DNA of 64,000 nucleotides, from the NCBI GenBank assembly GCA_038503035.1, contig JAVSML010000032.1, positions 1 through 64,000 of the forward strand, read 5' to 3'. Positions 44,933 through 56,229 of this stretch are shown piece after piece. Position 1 is the first letter of the stretch; each line of letters starts with the position of its first letter. The stretch is from Crocodylus rhombifer. Taxonomy: Eukaryota > Chordata > Crocodylia > Crocodylidae. A model generated the notes under the pieces. The model was not told the origin of the DNA, did no database searches, and saw only the letters and a list, made by a program, of their open reading frames with translations. Position numbers and translations under genes: made by a program.

Positions 44933-45652
44933 GGCAGGCAGGCTCCACCAAAAAAAAAATCAGGCCCCTTGCTGCTTCTGCCTTCAGCAGGTTCCTGCAG
45001 CTGGCAGGACACCTGGGGTCGCCTGGGAACAGGCTGGCTTGCCCCTGGGGCAGTGCAGGAAGGTGGCAGGAGGGCAGCTGGATTTGCTGGTGGCTGGAGA
45101 CAGTGGTGGAGATGGTGCATGGGGCACTGGAAGCCCAGGCAGGCTGTTAACTGGCTAAGTGCTGCCCCAGCTCAGAGGGACCTGATCCAATACTTCTCCA
45201 AGCCTGCCCAGGCTTCCAGCACCCTGTGCACTGTCTCCACCGCCTTCCCTAGCTGCCAGCACACCCAGCTTGCCCCTGAGACAGCACAAGGAGGCAGCAG
45301 AAGGATGGCTGAGTGTGCTGGCAGCCAAAGAAGGCATCAGGGATGGTGCACAGGGCACTGGAAGCCCAGACAGGCTCAGGGAAGTGTTGGATCAGGTGCC
45401 TCCAAGTTGGGGCAGCACGTGGCCAGCTAACAGTCCACCCAGGCTTCCAGTGCCCTGTGCACCATCCCCACTGCTTTCTCTGGCCACCAGAAAACCCAGC
45501 CAGTCTCCTGCTGCCTTCCCACACTGCCCCAGGGGCAAGCCAGCCCATTCCCAAGCAGCCCCAGGCATCCTGCCAGCCACAGGAGCTTGCTGAAGGCAGA
45601 AGCAGTGAGGGGCCTGATCCTTTTTCTCTGCCGAGCCCTGCCTCTCCTGCAG
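44933..45652. repeat. 720-bp palindrome, each arm itself folded
   Basis: The left arm (44933-45292) and right arm (45293-45652) are inverted copies: ctgcaggagaggcagg starts the left arm and cctctcctgcag ends the right. The blocks ctgcttctgccttcagca, tgcccctggggcagtg and gggcactggaagcc are mirrored in both. Within each arm the ggcactggaagcc block recurs in the opposite orientation, so the whole has a +,-,+,- arrangement of a ~180-bp module. The open frames here are compositional. Confidence 0.8.
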
Positions 45653-45674
45653 TCAGGGAGTAGGGGGTACATGC

Positions 45675-45709
45675 AAACTAAACTACACTGGGACATAGTT
45701 TAGTTTGCA
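45675..45709. repeat. Hairpin near the right end of the foldback element
   Basis: gcaaactaaacta and tagtttagtttgc are perfect 13-bp complements around a 9-bp loop, immediately outside the large palindrome. Confidence 0.85.
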
Positions 45710-45849
45710 ATGATGCAAACTCATTTAAAAACCCCAAAACTTTTCATCACACATGCATGATAATGGCATCACATGTACAAGAGCCCAGAGAGCTCAGAGA
45801 TGGAAAGCTGGAGACCAGGTTCTGGGCTCTTAGTCTTAGAAGTTATGGC

Positions 45850-46205
45850 CCACATCCAGAGTGCATAAATGCAACATATGTACATGAGATGTTTGCTGCG
45901 GTTGCCTAATTAGCTCCACAGTAAACATCTTGGCATATATATATGTGGCCCTATTAAACCACAAGAAACTACTAAACTCTGCAGCAGACTAGTACTTGTA
46001 AATACAAGTACTATGCAACTGCATAGTTTTTTCATGCACAGCAAAGCACATGTAGACACTGATGGCCAGAGCTGCTTCAACCTGGCTCAGTGTATGGCAG
46101 TCCCAGGTGCACATGAAGTTGCAGCACCCAGGAAGAATAAACTCCAGTGTGATATGCACTGGAGTGTATTGCTTCACATGAGTATGCAATGTAGATGCAC
46201 CCACC
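45850..46205 (-). mobile_element. Small DNA element(s) of the shared-terminus family
   Basis: On the minus strand the end reads ggtgggtgcatctacattgc (46205). The next ~130 bp share ordered blocks with the 51.87-kb element: actccagtgca, cactggagt, and catgtgcacctgggac. An internal terminus-like string, gcacatgtagacactg at about 46045, suggests two elements in tandem. Further hairpins lie at 45991-46012 (agtacttgta / tacaagtact, perfect) and about 45888-45932 (agatgttt / aaacatct). The sequence is non-coding. The left boundary is uncertain. Confidence 0.55.
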
Positions 46206-46209
46206 AAAA

Positions 46210-49200
46210 GAAGAGATCTGAGGTAAAGACTCAGGTCATGAACCAGAATTGGGTACTAAGTAACACTGAGTGAAAGACAAGCAATCAGAAAATAAAGAGA
46301 AGCTGAAGTCTGTGGAGCACTGAGCAGCCATAGTTTAACTGAAAGCTCTGGGCTTTTATTCAATAGAAAAATCAGGCACAGCTGGAGCCAGTCCAGAATC
46401 AGATGGTTTCTATCAGGGTTTTAAATGATTGTGAGACCTGAACCCTAACAGACTAGGCTTGACTTAGAATGGCAAAGAGACTGGGACTGAAACAACATGC
46501 TTAATTAGACATTGGGACTATTTAAGGTGGGAGAATAGCACTTGAACAAAGATTGAGGATGGGGAAGAGGCAGAAGCATTAGGGGTAAGGAAGATGAAGT
46601 GGGGTGAGGAACTGAACAGATCTTTAGAAAACACTCATTTCCAGAATCACTAACCAAGGCTCTACCATCAGCGAATGTCTGTGAGACCCAGTAGCAATGC
46701 TGTATCCCCATCTAGGGCTGGTCTACACCCAGAATGCTGCCTTACTTCTAGCCAGATATTCTGTCAGCTCAAGTGCCAGAGCACGCACTGATATTCAGTG
46801 CCAGTCACCTGGGTGGGTGTTTAGGATACTGAAGGCTTCATTCTTTGGATGGGTTTCTTTTTTAAGTCCTAAGAAATAGCATGCAACACTATCCTAAGGG
46901 AATGTTACTATGATAGGCATATCAAGCACCCAAATGTTAAGAAGGGCCAGAACAAGGCTATCAGAAAGGGAGTACAGGAAGCCATAACTACAGCTCACCA
47001 GGAAGGAAGAAGGCCTTGAAAAAAGATTGTTCCACACCCAATTAATACAAGGTTCATTTGTGCACAGGGCAGGTGAAGGCTGATTTGGTTTCTTTTTTTC
47101 TTAATTATTGGATAAAATCCCTCTTGTGCTTTCCATGCAACCAATACACCCTAAAATCATGTGTATAAAACCTTGCTGGGGAGGCTTGCTGACTGGAAGG
47201 TTTATTTTATTGCTGAACCAGTTTTTACATTCTTCTAGCTTACCCAAATACTGTTAAATTTTACTTTCATATCCCACTAGAATTTCTTTTTTAATAAGGC
47301 CATGTTTCAGTGGGAGGTTTTTCATTATATTCCCACTATAGCAGGGTCATCAGCCTATCAAGGCACAGCTCCTATGAGGCAAAGTTGTTCAAAATGGGTC
47401 TGTGTTTCTGGCAGCGTCACTGATGTCTTCTCTTAATCTTTGTCCCTTAAGCCTAGCTATTTTTTTTTCACCTCACAACAGAGGAGATAGCAGTGCAAAC
47501 TCCTTTTTGTGTTATTGTCAAAATGCTACCTGAATTGCCCCATAACACACTCAATTCCTAAGCTTGTTGGTAAAGTGATGACCAGTACTTTGTCCTTCAA
47601 AAGTGTGCATTTCTCTCCTCGAATGGCCTTATTTGTGTTATCGTCTTGCAAAATGACTTGTCCACAACTGTTTTAGTGGTCTTGTCTAGTGTGACACAAC
47701 TATTCATTTCATGGATGGCTTCAGTAAAGCGAAAATCTTTCCAAATATTGCTAAATATCCTGTGCATGCTTGCTGGAGATACCTTTATCATGATGTTGCA
47801 TTAGGTTAGTCCTATAGTTAGGATGGAGCTGAATTGCAGGGTTTTCTCAAAAATGGGTCTACGTCTATCAGGGCTGTACCAAAGCTATGACACATGGACC
47901 ATCTAGTTAACTAAAAGAGAGGCAGGAATATGCTATTCCCAGATAAAGAATGGGAGAGAGGTGGTAGAGCTGTGTTAGGAAATAAATGGCCAGAGACAGA
48001 AAGGCATGTCTAATTTGCTTTAAAATAATACACAAGACTTGCCTGAGCCCTTGCATCAGCTTCTAAAAATAGATCTGGCCCTTGCTGCAAATTGTTAAAG
48101 TGGATGAGGAAATAACAGCACTGTCCTAGATACATTAATCAGGGTTTTCAATTACTTGGGACTCATTTATTTGTTTGGGGATAACCTTCAGTTTTGCAAA
48201 CCTTATGGTAGTGAAAGTGAGCATGAAAATCTTGGTGCCCACTCCCAGGGTGTAGAGAGAAGCTTTCAGTTTGGGAATGGGGGAGGAGGAATAGCTAGAC
48301 TTTGCAACTTTATCTGGATCCTTTGTAAGACAGTGAAGGAGGCTAGATAGATGAGCAGCTATTTAAGGAATGGAAGAGCTTACAGCCACAACTGCTGCAA
48401 CTGAAAGGCTAATTTAACAGAGCAAGAGACAGACTGACTGGTCCACTGATCTAGCGGATCCATTTCTAATCAAAAGAGGCTACATAGTATAAGGTCCTGC
48501 GATGTGGGACAAAAGATTATTTAGGGAAGCAACCAAGTATTCATAGAAAGCAGGCCTCATCAAAGTCTCAGTTGCATCAGTCCTAAACTGTGGCCAGGTA
48601 ATCCAAATGCAAAACTAAATGAAAGGATAGTTTGCTGCAGACTTGTAACTCACATTGTTGCCTTGTGAGCAAATCTGGACATAGAGAGACAAATTCTGTT
48701 CTTAGTTATTCCAGGCTGGATCAGTCAGAATCACTGGTTTTGCATCAGCACAACTGAAAACAGAAGTTTGGGCCGTAATTTGAGAAGGATTGAGCTGCAG
48801 TTTGGTCCTGTATCACAGATTGCAAGTACACAAACATATAATACTTCCACGCTTGTCCCCCCTCTGTAATTCTAATCACTGTGGGTGCAGTTCAGAGCCT
48901 CTTACTGTTACTGGAAAGGTCCTCACTGATGCAGTGACCATCGGTCCCTAATTGGGCAGGACAGTCCCAACATGTGAACATCAAGTCCTGGTCCTGGGCT
49001 GAATGACTCCAGAACAGCATTTGTCCCAGATTCCCAGTATTGTGCAGAGATCTGGGTTTTCCATTCACCACAGGAAAATGTGGGGAACTGTGGGTTCCCC
49101 CCTGCAGGCTGGAGGAGTTCCAGGCTGCATGGGGCTGCTTGGGGCTGGGGGGAGCAGGATTCAGGGTGGTATGTGCATGTGTGTGCATGCTCACATGCAC

Positions 49201-49358
49201 ATGGCCAGCAATACAACCAGGCAGCATTGAAGAACAGCTCCCTGCAGGTAACTCTATGGAGAGGTTTTATGTGGGGCAGGGTTGGCAGATTGAGGCCCCG
49301 CACAGTGAAGGAGGGAGTGAGGCAGAGGCTGGGATTGCTGCCCAGCTGAGGCGGTACA
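46210..49358. other. Unannotated sequence
   Basis: No gene or repeat family was recognised. GC content rises from about 49000 toward the adjoining GC-rich element, and open frames there are compositional. Confidence 0.45.
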
Positions 49359-49361
49359 TGG

Positions 49362-50440
49362 TAGGGCTTTGCGAAGCTTTGGGGGCTGATTTGATTTGGG
49401 GGAGATTCGGCCCAATTCAGTGGCTGAATCTCCAAACCCAGATCGAATCAGGGGACCAATTAAAAGGTCCAAATCGATTCCGAAGATTTGAAGAGCATCG
49501 AAAAGATTGAGAAAGCTTTGATGATTTGGACAGTCCCCTGGCTGCAGCAGGGAGCAGGAGCAGGACTCAGAGCTGGTAAGTAGGAGGTGGGAGAGGGGAG
49601 CTGGAAAGGGGGGAGGGGATGGGGGGGGACCCCTGCCAGACCCCATCCCTCGCCTGCTTCCCTAGCACCCGCCCCCATGGCTGCCCCACTCGCCCCAGCT
49701 CCCAGTGCTTTAAAAAACAGCCCCGCTCACTGGGTGCTGCCCAGTGGGGGGGGGGCACCCCTACTGCCCCACGCTGCATGGGGAGCTCTGATACAAACCC
49801 CCGACCCCCTCCCCCCTCCCCCTCCATGGCTGCCGTGCCCACCCAAGCTCTGGCCCTTTCAGAAAAAAATAAACCAAAAAGAAAAAAGAAAAAGAAAAAG
49901 AAAAATCCCAGGACTCACCACTTCTGCAGCAGCCCCAGGGCTTTGGGGGGGCTCATGCAGATCCCCCCATGTGGCAGGGGGCAACAGGGATCGCCCCCCA
50001 CTGGGCAGGAATGGTGAGTCTGGGGGTGGGTCTTAAAGTGCCGGAGCTGGGGTGGGGTGGGCGAAGCAGCCATGGGAGGGGGCCAGAAGAGCAAGGGGGG
50101 GCTTAGGGGGCTCATGCAGAGCTCTCCACACAGCATGGGGCAATGGGGGGCAGCATGGATTGCTCCCCCCGCCCAGCAGCACCAAGTGAGTTGGGGCTTG
50201 TTTTCCCCAAGTGCCGGGAGCTGGGCCAGACAGGACAGCCATTTCTGGGCTGGGAGAGTGGGCAGGGAATGGGCCTGGGTAATTCAGAGATTTGGCAGCA
50301 GCCAAATCTCTGAATCAGATTCATCCGAATTGAATCAGGACAGTGATTCAAATCACTGAATTGAATCACTGTCCCCCAAGCTGACCAGTTCTGAACCTGA
50401 AGCTGCTTTGCACAGGCCTGGCTGCTTTGCACAGGCCTAG
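49362..50440. mobile_element. GC-rich DNA element with terminal inverted repeats
   Basis: The left end tagggctttgcgaagctt is mirrored on the right by gctttgcacaggccta. The right end carries this ~18-bp terminal motif twice in tandem (50403-50439). Subterminal regions are gattcgaatc-like palindromes on both sides (49395-49520 and 50280-50385, e.g. gatttggcagcagccaaatc). The interior contains an inverted pair (about 49705-49800 against 50105-50222) and an additional direct copy near 49950-50045. No transposase was found. It is about 1.1 kb and probably a non-autonomous DNA transposon. All long open frames here are compositional. Confidence 0.65.
49862..49906. repeat. A-rich (AAAAG)n tract
   Basis: A lysine-codon-like run of aaaaag units lies in the middle of the GC-rich element, standing out from its surroundings. 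Confidence 0.8.
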
Positions 50441-50444
50441 TGAA

Positions 50445-51864
50445 CACCCTACTTGCTGAGCTCACTGTGCCTTGGATGGCACCTATTTAAGAACTCGTTA
50501 TTCTGCTAACCATTAAAACACGGTGGATATGTTCAGTTTAAGCCAAATCCTGGGCACTTTACTGACAAGAGATTATATTCCTTAGATCCTCTGTCATTTT
50601 ACAAGGGGAAAATCATGCATCTGGAATCTGCAATCTACCTCTGGGGCGGATTTGACAATTAAAAAGAAGATTGTCTGCACAGTTCTGTTCTTGATTTGGT
50701 TTGCCTAACCTGGGTTGAAATAGCCAGGAAGGAAAGGTAACTTAAGGTTTTAGTCAAACAAAAAAGATGTCACAGTGAGAGAAACATGAGCAGTAGGGAT
50801 CCTGCTTCTATGTGTCTGTAGCAGTTGCTTTGCTTACATAGCTCTCCTTCCAACCTGATTGACTAAACACAGGTGCAGGCTGGAATATAAACTACAACAA
50901 CTGTATCACCTTTTACTGATTCCCAGGTGCTTCCGTCCACAAGGAGGACAGCAACTGAAAGAGACTCGGGGTTAGTCCATGTACTGTCCTGAAAGCAGAC
51001 ATCTGGCCACTTATACGAGGACTTCCCTATGCTGTGGCAGTAAGCCACCAAGAAGTTTTTATAAAATCTCCATTTGGGATATAAAATAAGCTACATATCA
51101 ATTATTGCAGATTTTCTTTGCAGGCAGACATGGTGGCTATTTCTGAATGGCTGCCTGAGTAGCATGAGGCAAAATCATAGTAGAAATGTGGGCAAAACTG
51201 CCTGATGTTATTGATTCCAGTCAACAAACGGGGCAGTGTAATCTGTCTGCTTTTGTTCCGTTCACTCGGCGGTGTGTTCTCATTAGCCCCCCATGGACAG
51301 TCAACCTGTCAGCAGGTCTGCACTCCAACTGCCTGACCTCTGACTTTAACTCATTCTTCCACAAATTAATTTCCCAAATTGACAAATTAAAGTGCACAGT
51401 ATGCCCAAGGTCACTAAATCACACTGGGTTCTGGTAAATGTCAACCAGAATTGGGAGAGAGGGGGGGGGAAAAGGAGGAGTTGGGGCCAGTGGGGGAAGG
51501 GAAGGAAAACAAAACTCATCAATTTGAAAGAAATGAACAAAAAGAAGCTAAATCTGATTGGCAATGCAGCCAGTGGCTTGCATCAGCTAAAACCTATGCT
51601 GGCAAGTCAAAAAAGCTGACCAAGAAAAAGCTAAACCCCACTTCAGAAGGCTGCCTTTTAGAGTGGGCATTGCTTATCTGTGGAGCATGTCTTCACTATA
51701 TGGCTGAAGCACTAAGGAAAGCTCCCACTTCCATGTGATAAACTGTTGTAAACTGGAGGTATGAAGTGAGACAGTTTGTACTCAATTGTGATACAATTTG
51801 CCCCTGACATTTCTTAGTTGTCTTGAGACTCCATTAGAAATCAGAGGAGGTGAGAGGTAATATA
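50445..51864. other. Unannotated sequence
   Basis: No gene or repeat was recognised. A purine-rich stretch with a G-run of nine lies at about 51455-51500. Confidence 0.45.
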
Positions 51865-51865
51865 T

Positions 51866-52326
51866 CCTGGGTGCATCTACACATGCTATTAAGGGTAACA
51901 TGATAAACTCCAGGGCAACATGCACTGGAGTCATACGCTCCCAGACAATCTGCATGTGCACCTGGGACCGCAGCAGTCTAAGATGGAGCAGAGTAGCACT
52001 GGGCTGCCAGGGGACACAGGGGGTCAGCCCCAGGCTCCGGGTGGCAGTGGCAGGCAATGGAGGGCTGACTGGGTTACAAGGGTGCAAAAGAGTGAGCCTA
52101 GGTAGCAGGCAGCCCCCACACTTAGCACCCTTGTGCCCTAATCAGCCCTTGTATCCCTCTACACGTGCATTCAGTGCATGTAATTACTCCACCATAAGAC
52201 AGTACTGTCCCCAACAGTAATTCATTTAATGCACCCTAATACTGGCACATGTGTAGAAAGTGACACTCTACTGCAGAGCTAATCAGTCAACTCTATGGGA
52301 AAGCGCACATGTAGATGCATCCCCTG
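51866..52326. mobile_element. Small DNA element of the shared-terminus family, both ends present
   Basis: The left terminus is cctgggtgcatctacacatg (51866-51885). The right terminus is the mirror, gcacatgtagatgcatcccc (to about 52326). Subterminal blocks actccagggcaacatgcact / ggagtcat and gtgcacctgggac are shared with the minus-strand copy at 46.2 kb. The GC-rich core (51960-52130) is unlike other members and may be captured or unrelated sequence. The element is about 460 bp and non-coding. Confidence 0.7.
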
Positions 52327-52329
52327 TGA

Positions 52330-53034
52330 TCCAGAGTCTAGTCCAGAGGCTGTACACAGTCCAGGGTGACTGCAAGACCACATGAAAAAGGGAACCTGCC
52401 AGATGAAAGAGTTCTTCAGCTGAGAGAAATTTGGGTCTGCAGCCTGGAAGAAAACTGTTAAAGGTGTGGCATAAAGAAGGAGAGACCGCAGAAGGAAATG
52501 ATCTACATTTACCCTTCCACAGGGGTATGTTGCTGTTCTGCTCCAGGAACACTATGGAAGCAAATGAGCAGCCTCAGAAAACCACAGTTCCCCCTTCATA
52601 CTTGGTTATTATTATTTATTTATTTCCTATAGGCAGTAGTGAATGGCTGTCTTCCTGCTCTGGACAGCCAAGTGAAGCCAAGATCCCATCCACCCCCTTC
52701 CCTAACCTGCTATGGGAAGGTGGCAAGCAGGAAAATAGCTCCTTTTACTCCTGCACTACCAAAGTCAAGGTTCAGAGATCCCAGGAGGGGGCAGAAGGGT
52801 GTGGGGACTGCATTTGTGTGAAATCCAAGTTACAGCATAGTCCACCCGGCCAAATTTCTAGACTGATGGAAACTATGGAAGCCATGGAGATGGCCACATC
52901 TCTGCACATGTATGCTTGCAAAGCAAGTTCAAGGTTGCACAGATTTTTAATGGTAAAATTCATTGTTGTGCAGTTGCTTGGTTTTACACAGGGTTATAGA
53001 GCAATGCTGACGCTTAAAGCTCTCTCAGGAAATT
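52330..53034. other. Unannotated sequence
   Basis: A 201-codon open frame (52431-53036, plus) has no recognisable domain or exon context and is not called a gene. No repeat end was recognised. Confidence 0.45.
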
Positions 53035-53036
53035 AG

Positions 53037-54340
53037 CACAGGAAGGGGCCTCCTGGGTCACTGAGTCCAATCCCCTGCTACTGCAGGCACCATGTCATGT
53101 AATCCCTTTCGTAAACAGATTCAGCTCCATCTTAAAAGTAATTAGGCTTTCTGCCCCCACTACTCCAATGGGGAGGCTGTTCCAAACCCTCACTGCTCTA
53201 ATACTGAGGAGCCTTCTCTTAATTTCTAGCCTAAATTGAGTAACAGTTTACATCCATTTTACTCTTGTGCCAACAGTGTTCTTTAGCTTAAATAATTGTT
53301 CTTCCATGCTGGGTTTGTACCCTTGGTGTATTTACAGTCAGACTTCTCATTCCCTCTCAGCTTCATTTTTGATTTAAACTAAATACATCAACCTCTTTTA
53401 GTCTCTTCTTGTACAATAAACTGTCCACTTGCCTGATCATCCTAGTAGCCCTTTCTCTGCACCTGTTTCAGTCTCAGCTCATCTTCCTTGAACACAGGTG
53501 ATCAAAATTGCATGTGAATTCCAGATGGGGTCTCACCAGTCCCCTGCACAATGGCACTTACAGTTCCTTATCTCTGCTGAAAATATCTCTCCCAATGCAT
53601 GCTAGGATTGCATTTGCCTTTTCATGGCCGTGTCACATTTGTGGTTCTTTGTCAGCTTGTGACTGACTCTTACACCCAGATCTTTCTTTTTTCCTCCATG
53701 GCTTCCAACAGATAAGCTCCCTGCTTATAGTATAAATTCTTGTTGTTATTCCCTAAGTGCATGACCTTGCACTTTTGTGCTATTGAATTTCATCTAATTT
53801 CTGTTAGTCTGGTCCTCAAGGTCATTCAGTTTTTCCTGGCATGATATCCCAATGCTCAGTATTGACAATACCTTCCAACTTTGTCATCAGCAAATTTCAT
53901 CCACTCACCTCTGCCTTCTATGCCAAGGCCATTAATAAAAAAAATGTTAAGTAAGATTAGTCCCAAGACCAGCTTTTGAAAAACTGCAATAATAACTTCC
54001 CTCCCTTTCAATAATTTTTCTTTAAGCATTACCTGCTTACATCTCCTTATTAGCTGGTCCATTACTTCCTCTAAATTCTTTCACTAATTCCAATTTTCTC
54101 CAGCATACAAAATAACTGTCTGTGTAGCATCATATTAAATGTTTTACTGAAGTCCACATAAATGGCATCTGCTGAATTTCTTCTGTCTAGAAAATCTGTT
54201 ATCAAATAAAGCTATTATTTCAGTCTGGCACAATCTACAACTGTTAAATCCATGTTAGATTTTATTCCATTTCTATTTACCTTTGCATCTTTAATTATTC
54301 ATTCTCAAAGACACCATGCCTAGCACTGAGCCATGGGGCA
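53037..54340 (-). mobile_element. Old CR1 LINE copy (RT and C-terminal region, 3' end)
   Basis: Read on the minus strand from 54340 to 53037, it follows the C-terminal half of CR1 ORF2 and the start of the 3' UTR. Landmarks are an RT motif-C remnant FADD (near 53880-53900), the conserved 'gcatgaccttgcacttttg' and 'tgaatttcat' blocks (53758-53795), 'tccagatggggtctcaccag' (53520-53540), 'gatcatcctagtagcccttt' (53435-53455) and 'ggaggctgttccaaaccctc' (53171-53190). Stops and shifts are frequent. It is AT-richer than the 33-kb copy and belongs to an older subfamily common in sauropsids. Confidence 0.9.
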
Positions 54341-54344
54341 GGTG

Positions 54345-54936
54345 CAAGGGCTGTGCCAATAGTGGGGTTTTTTTATTTCACTTGGGAAGAGAAAGCAGCT
54401 TGCCTTAATTTTGTCCTCTCAACTGTGGTGTAATATGGAGCAGCAGTGCTCTTCTGACACTTAGACCCCTGGTAGACTTTTACCATAACAGCATTTGATA
54501 CCATTTGTGTTAAAGTCCAAGTATAGTTCCTGGTTTAGAAGTGAACATGCTACTAGCTATTGGTGTTTGTTGCTTAATCCAGGTCTAGATTGTAGCTGTG
54601 TACTTGCTCAAAAGAACAGGGGGCATCCACAAGCCACAAATCCTTCCTTGCATCCCTCTGATACCTCTGGAGAGCCAGCAATCTGCTGCCAGCCTATTCT
54701 AGTGCACCACTGTAATCAGTGAGACTATGCATAGAGTAAACTAATAATAAAGGTCAGTAGCAGCAGAACAGTCAATAACATTGATCTTGAGCAGCTGGGT
54801 TGCAGGTCTCAACTTATTATTTTATGACTAGATAACACATGGTCTAGAACCAAATAATATAATAATTTGCCCTGCTTTTTTGTTGTCTTACAGAGTTATG
54901 CCTTTACTGATCTGCACTGTAGTGCTTTCTTTTCAT
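54345..54936. other. Unannotated sequence
   Basis: No gene or repeat was recognised between the old CR1 and the hAT-like element. Confidence 0.45.
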
Positions 54937-55310
54937 GCAGTCATTTTCCACCCTGGCCACAGCACTCTGGAGTGTCATGAGTTTCTTTTCAGGATGCTGA
55001 GACATGTCATGTATTAGTACTGTCAGGTGTCCAAACACCTACATGGGAGTTATGGAGGCCACATCCCAACAAGGTCAGACATGCGGTATGTGGTGCCACA
55101 CATGCAGGCATTCCCTATCCTGTACCTTGTAGCATTGTGGGGGGGAGGGAGTTGACCCCAGGAGATCCCAGGGTCAAAAAAACAGCCAGGCTGGAAAAAA
55201 GTGGGGTGGCACACATGGCAGCAATGCACACTACCCAAAGCCAGAGCCTGGCCAGCCAGAGCCATGCTCCAACTGCCAGCATTTTACATGGGGTGCCTTG
55301 AAGCACCCTG

Positions 55311-56118
55311 TTCAAATTTGCTGATGACACTAAGATGTGGGGGGATGTGGGCATGCTAGAAGGGAGTAATAGGCTATAACTGGACCTAGACAGGTTACAA
55401 GGGTGGGCGGATGAGACTAGGATGGGATTCAACACTGACAAGTGCAAAATGATGCACCTGGGGAGGAACAACCGGCACCATACCTTCAGGCTGGGGAACT
55501 CCCTTCTTGTCAGTACAGAGGTGGAAAAGGATCTTGGAGTCGTCATTGACTCCAGGATGAACATGGGCTGGCAGTGTGGGGAGGCAGTCAGGAAGGCCAA
55601 CCGCACCTTGGCATGCATCCACAGATGCATCTCGAGCCGGTCCAAGGAGGTGATCCTCCCCCTCTATGCGGCACTGGTCAGGCCGCAGCTGGAGTACTGC
55701 ATCCAGTTCTGGGCGCCACACTTCAGGAGGGATGTGGACAACATGGAGAGGGTCCAGAGGAGGGCCACTCACATGATCGGGGGCAGCAGGGCAGACCCTA
55801 TGAGGAGAGGCTACGGGATCTGAACCTGTTCAGCCTCCTCAAGAGAAGGCTGAGGGGGGATCTAGTGGCCTGTTACAAACCAGTCAGAGGGGACCAGCAG
55901 GCACTGGGGGAGTCTCTGTTCCCCTGAGCACCACCAGGAGTGACCAGGAATAACAGACAAGCTGGCAGAGGGTAGATTCAGACTAGACATCAGGAGGCGC
56001 TACTTCACGGTCAGGGCAGCTAGGGTCTGGAACCAGCTTCCAAGAGAAGTGGTGCAGGCTCCTACCCTGGGGGTCTTTAAGAGGAGGCTAGATGAACACC
56101 TTGCTGGGGTTGTTTGAC
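55311..56118 (+). pseudogene. CR1 ORF2 C-terminal remnant
   Basis: Motifs in order: FADDTKMWGDVGML at the truncation point, FNTDKCKMMHLG, EKDLGVVIDSRMNMGWQC, LACIHRC, VILPLYAALVRPQLEYCIQFWAPHFRRD, RVQRRATHMIGG, then LLKRRLRGDLVACYK in another frame after a shift near 55785. The end (RYFTVRAARVWNQLP-like, around 55995-56045) lies in yet another frame after about 55927. It was never functional at this site because the endonuclease and most of RT are missing. Confidence 0.92.
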
Positions 56119-56205
56119 CCCAGTATTCTTTCCTGCCATGGCAGGGGGTCGGACTAGATGATCTGCTCAGGTCCCTTCTGACCCTAGAAACTATGAAACT
56201 ATGAG
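55311..56205 (+). mobile_element. CR1 LINE, 5'-truncated
   Basis: The copy starts abruptly at ttcaaatttgctgatgacac, the RT motif C (FADDTKMWG), and continues through the ORF2 C-terminal domain. The 3' UTR contains ggtcggactagatgatctgc and it ends in aaactatgaaactatgag. Sequence quality is good, so this is a moderately young insertion. Its subfamily differs from the 33-kb copy: the 3' end repeat is aaactatg rather than atttcatag. Confidence 0.95.
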
Positions 56206-56229
56206 TCTAGAAAGGTTAAGAACCACTGC

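Larger units (their letters stand above)
44488..45785. mobile_element. ~1.3-kb foldback DNA element
   Basis: The outer ends are mirrored: cttgtacacgtgac near 44492 faces catgtacaag near 45772. Inside lies a 720-bp palindrome (44933-45652). A segment just inside the left end, gtgaggggcctgata plus a T-run (about 44570), resembles the segment near 45605 (gtgaggggcctgatcctttt). A GC-rich interior with many overlapping open frames carries no transposase motif. It is probably a non-autonomous DNA transposon with a complex internal rearrangement. No target duplication was confirmed. Confidence 0.6.
54938..56228. mobile_element. hAT-like DNA element interrupted by a CR1
   Basis: The right terminus read inward is cagtggttcttaacc (minus strand, 56228-56214), the widespread hAT/Charlie-type end. 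A diverged left terminus cagtcattttccaccctgg begins at 54938. A 'ggggtgccttga' block, usually found close to this right end, lies at 55290, on the other side of the CR1. This indicates that the CR1 (55311-56205) inserted about 25 bp from the hAT right end. No transposase was recognised and target duplications were not confirmed. Confidence 0.55.

Noticed and set aside
44857..45696. Several 90-172-codon open frames, similar to each other on both strands
   Set aside because: Similarity is explained by the palindrome: they are translations of inverted copies of the same non-coding module.
49254..50465. Many overlapping open frames of 70-170 codons
   Set aside because: They occur on both strands in GC-rich repeated sequence of a DNA element and resemble no known protein.
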